49,973 nucleotides of DNA, from contig JAIROA010000057.1 in assembly GCA_031257775.1 (NCBI GenBank), positions 1 through 49,973 on the forward strand, written 5' to 3'. How positions within the stretch are numbered: the stretch's first letter is position 1; every line of letters begins with the position of its first letter. A program made the translations under genes and the position numbers. The notes below the pieces were generated by a model that made no database searches, was not told where the DNA came from, and worked only from the letters and a program-made list of their open reading frames with translations. Below, in pieces: positions 47,821-49,973 of this stretch. Source of the DNA: Synergistaceae bacterium. Its GTDB lineage: Bacteria > Synergistota > Synergistia > Synergistales > Synergistaceae.

Positions 47821-49973
47821 CTATGGATTGACACGGCAGCCCCTGTTGCTGGGAGGCCCGTCATCATAGCCTATCCCGTATTCCACCAACGTGCCGCTCT
47901 GGCTGAACTCGTTGTCAGACACCGACGCATCTCTGTCATAGTTATAAGCGATTATACCGCCCTTATGTACCAGTCCGCTGGCAGTTGTGCCAGTGCTATT
48001 CCCGCCGACGATAAAACCGCTGTTTTTTTCGCAGCCGGATACTTCGCCGACACCATCCATAAACCCGACGATGCCACCAGCCATTACATCGCTAGAATCG
48101 GCGTAAGCAGAAATATTGGCGGACGAACGGGAGTTCGTCACTATGCCGTTTGCATAGCCAGCAACACCGCCTGCTGTGCTCATTCTGATGCTAGAAGAGT
48201 AAGAGTTCGATTCATGCGATTCAGCGAACACATAACCGCTGAAAGTGCATTCTTCTATCTTTCCATAACCCATCCCAGCGATCCCGCCGGCAAACGCCGA
48301 CGGCCCCAAAGAGGGAAAATTCACTTCAGGTAATGAAAGATATACAGTACTCCCTCTGTCGTTTGCGGCGAAGACCGCGCCATTGACCCTGCATCCGGAT
48401 ATTACTGTACCGCCCCCATCCAAGCCGACAATGCCTCCCGCAATAATGGCGGAGACGGAAACGCTGTCGATGTGCCTGTCAAATGTAGAGCAGCTCGCCA
48501 CAAAGCCGCCCTTAGTCGCTCCCGCTATCCCCCCCGCAAGCAGGGCAGCGGAAACACTGCCGTCGAACGCACAGGCATTTATACTGCCTTCGCTGTACCC
48601 GGCGATGCTTCCCGCGCGGCTCCCTGAAACGGATGAGACGTTGATGTTGACGCCCGCCATGTTGAGGCTGGTGATAAACCCTTCAGCCCCCACAGCTCCG
48701 AACAATCCGGCATAGTTGTCGCTATTTGTTCTGGTTATCGTCATGTCCCATATAGTGTGCCCATTGCCGTCGAATGTGCCCCGGAAAAGACGTTGGTATG
48801 TCCCAATCGGCGTCCACTCTTTCCCGGTAAGATAAATGTCCCTATCGATATAAACAGTCTTATTCCGAAAATCAGTTCCGTTATTTACCAGATACGCCAG
48901 TCCGGCGAGCTGATCGGCGTTGGCAATCGTGAAAGTTTCCGCAGACGTGTTGTTGTAATACCACTGAGTGCTGTTGTTGGCTGGCGTTGTCCCGCCGCTG
49001 TTGGTGCTGTCCAGGAATATAGGTATCACACTCGTCTCGGATGTAATAGTGATCTGCCGGAGGGTGGAGGACGCTGTGTTGTCGGAATTATGCGCCTCGA
49101 CGAAATAAGTGCCGGGCATATACGCGTACATGGACTTATATTCCCCGTTGGCGTCGGTTTTGCCTGATCGGATGAGCTGGGTTGCTGCGCTGTCAGAGTA
49201 AATTCTCACACCCGCGTTATTCACCGGGGCACCGTGATGGAATACCTGGAAAGTGATTGTGGGATAATTCGGATCAGGGTTGTCAGGGGTAGATGCGGCA
49301 GTGTTCAGTATCCTGTAATATTTAGCCGGTGTCAATGCCTCCCCTAAATCAGCCTCATGAGCATACAAGTTCTCCGCCGTATCGGGATCAGCAGAAGGTG
49401 TTAAGAATGCAGTCCAATACTGTTGAAGTTCATTTTTTCCAATTTCAGAAAGTAAATCACGGTATTTCTTGCTGCCAATCACTTCGGAAAGAGGAACCAT
49501 GCCTTCACCTGGAATATTAACCCATATTTGACTGGTTGGAGTGGATTTTACAATATCAATTCCAGCACCGTATTCGTATGCCGCCTCTACAAGCCCGGTG
49601 CAATTAAAGGCACCCTCAACATTACCTTTAACGAAGTCCTCGTGCATCATTCCGTATCTGGTACCAGCAAAATACCATATATTTACATATTTTTTGCCTA
49701 CCTGATCACTTGCCCACTGGACTGCTTTTTGGCGTTGAGCATCAGTAACTCCAGCCGGGTAAAATGCTCCCATATATGTATTGTCTCCAAAGGTCCCCAA
49801 TATACCGCCGTAAACATGTATACTCACTTTACCGTCGCCGATAAAAGGAGGATTCGCCTCAGTGACATATATCGTCTCCCCTGTTTCTGATACCCCTGTC
49901 ACTATTCCAACATGGCCGGGCGTCCATCTTCCGCTGTCATGTTTCCTGATAAGTATGTCTCCTTCTTTAGGGA
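47821..49973 (-). CDS. Large surface protein, permuted NlpC/P60-like domain plus GLUG repeats (5' end outside window)
   Basis: The frame is open to the window edge, so at least 717 residues; the GTG at 49902 is internal, since GDILIR and GHVGIV just upstream belong to the first domain. Domain 1 looks like a permuted papain-fold enzyme (YiiX/peptidase C92 style): His in PGHVGIVTG, acid in YVTEA, Cys in AFNCTGLVEAAYE, in that order. Domain 2, near ITFQVFHHGAPVNNAGVRIYSD, is a carboxypeptidase-regulatory/Ig-like fold. The C-terminal 330 residues hold several GLUG-type repeats (AGG-I/V-AG or VG spaced about 45 residues). This mix suggests an exported envelope or adhesin protein with a peptidoglycan/lipid-directed activity. 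Confidence 0.75.
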   Translation of the reverse strand, partial: PKEGDILIRKHDSGRWTPGHVGIVTGVSETGETIYVTEANPPFIGDGKVSIHVYGGILGTFGDNTYMGAFYPAGVTDAQRQKAVQWASDQVGKKYVNIWYFAGTRYGMMHEDFVKGNVEGAFNCTGLVEAAYEYGAGIDIVKSTPTSQIWVNIPGEGMVPLSEVIGSKKYRDLLSEIGKNELQQYWTAFLTPSADPDTAENLYAHEADLGEALTPAKYYRILNTAASTPDNPDPNYPTITFQVFHHGAPVNNAGVRIYSDSAATQLIRSGKTDANGEYKSMYAYMPGTYFVEAHNSDNTASSTLRQITITSETSVIPIFLDSTNSGGTTPANNSTQWYYNNTSAETFTIANADQLAGLAYLVNNGTDFRNKTVYIDRDIYLTGKEWTPIGTYQRLFRGTFDGNGHTIWDMTITRTNSDNYAGLFGAVGAEGFITSLNMAGVNINVSSVSGSRAGSIAGYSEGSINACAFDGSVSAALLAGGIAGATKGGFVASCSTFDRHIDSVSVSAIIAGGIVGLDGGGTVISGCRVNGAVFAANDRGSTVYLSLPEVNFPSLGPSAFAGGIAGMGYGKIEECTFSGYVFAESHESNSYSSSIRMSTAGGVAGYANGIVTNSRSSANISAYADSSDVMAGGIVGFMDGVGEVSGCEKNSGFIVGGNSTGTTASGLVHKGGIIAYNYDRDASVSDNEFSQSGTLVEYGIGYDDGPPSNRGCRVNP

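Noticed and set aside
1-49973. CRISPR arrays, rRNA genes, prophage or full insertion sequences
   Set aside because: No regularly spaced repeats, rRNA segments, transposase, integrase or phage structural genes were seen.

Overview
The window looks like chromosomal DNA of an anaerobic, motile bacterium. Protein flavour (a flagellin with a very large insert, amino-acid-type ABC systems, HydE, LarE, MmgE/PrpD enzymes, a purine-salvage operon) fits the phylum Synergistota, gut or rumen Synergistaceae type, best. That assignment is inference from protein style, not from a marker gene. Genes are dense, mostly ATG/GTG-started with clear Shine-Dalgarno sequences, and many have readable TTGACA/TATAAT-type promoters.

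Layout. 1-4.4 kb: a giant flagellin (minus) with an in-frame stop close to the left edge. 4.5-10.7 kb: a secreted phosphodiester-glycosidase-type protein, a PAP2 phosphatase, a PTS IIBC permease, a CBM9-like protein and a sugar-binding protein. 10.8-11.0 kb: tRNA-Gly and tRNA-Pro. 11.4-14.0 kb: a five-gene sulfur operon (siroheme sulfite-reductase-like protein, TusA-like, ThiS-like sulfur carrier ending GGGI, ThiF/MoeB E1, JAMM protease). It resembles the Wolinella HcyS/HcyF/HcyD protein-thiocarboxylate route to homocysteine. 14.2-16.8 kb: ATPase and permease that probably serve the 9.7 kb sugar-binding protein. 17.0-25.1 kb (minus): Rrf2 regulator, cysK, metY, mnmA, hydE, larE and two Gfo/Idh/MocA oxidoreductases; metY would be the natural acceptor enzyme for the 11-14 kb operon. 

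25.2-34.1 kb (plus) is one nine-gene operon: a complete polar-amino-acid-type ABC importer, an Asp/Glu-racemase-superfamily enzyme, an octopine/nopaline-dehydrogenase-family enzyme, two different MmgE/PrpD proteins and an arylamine N-acetyltransferase homologue. It reads as uptake and breakdown (or modification) of an opine-like or dicarboxylic amino-acid compound, and I know of no described pathway with this gene set. It is the best candidate here for an undescribed system.

34.1-37.4 kb: a MATE exporter, an unknown four-helix membrane protein and a DtxR-type regulator. 37.6-42.6 kb (minus): aminotransferase, LUD-domain protein, adenine deaminase and purine permease in one operon. 42.7-47.7 kb (plus): hibernation factor, UvrD-type helicase, a CoaE-CutA fusion, M50 protease-like protein and SurE. 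47.8 kb to the right edge (minus): a large protein with a permuted papain-fold (NlpC/P60-like) domain and GLUG repeats, cut by the window end.

Non-coding structure of interest includes a 116 bp inverted-repeat element, a 50 bp AT-rich inverted repeat, a 28 bp quasi-palindromic repeat on both sides of the tRNA/sulfur segment, and a degenerate second copy of the mnmA start region.
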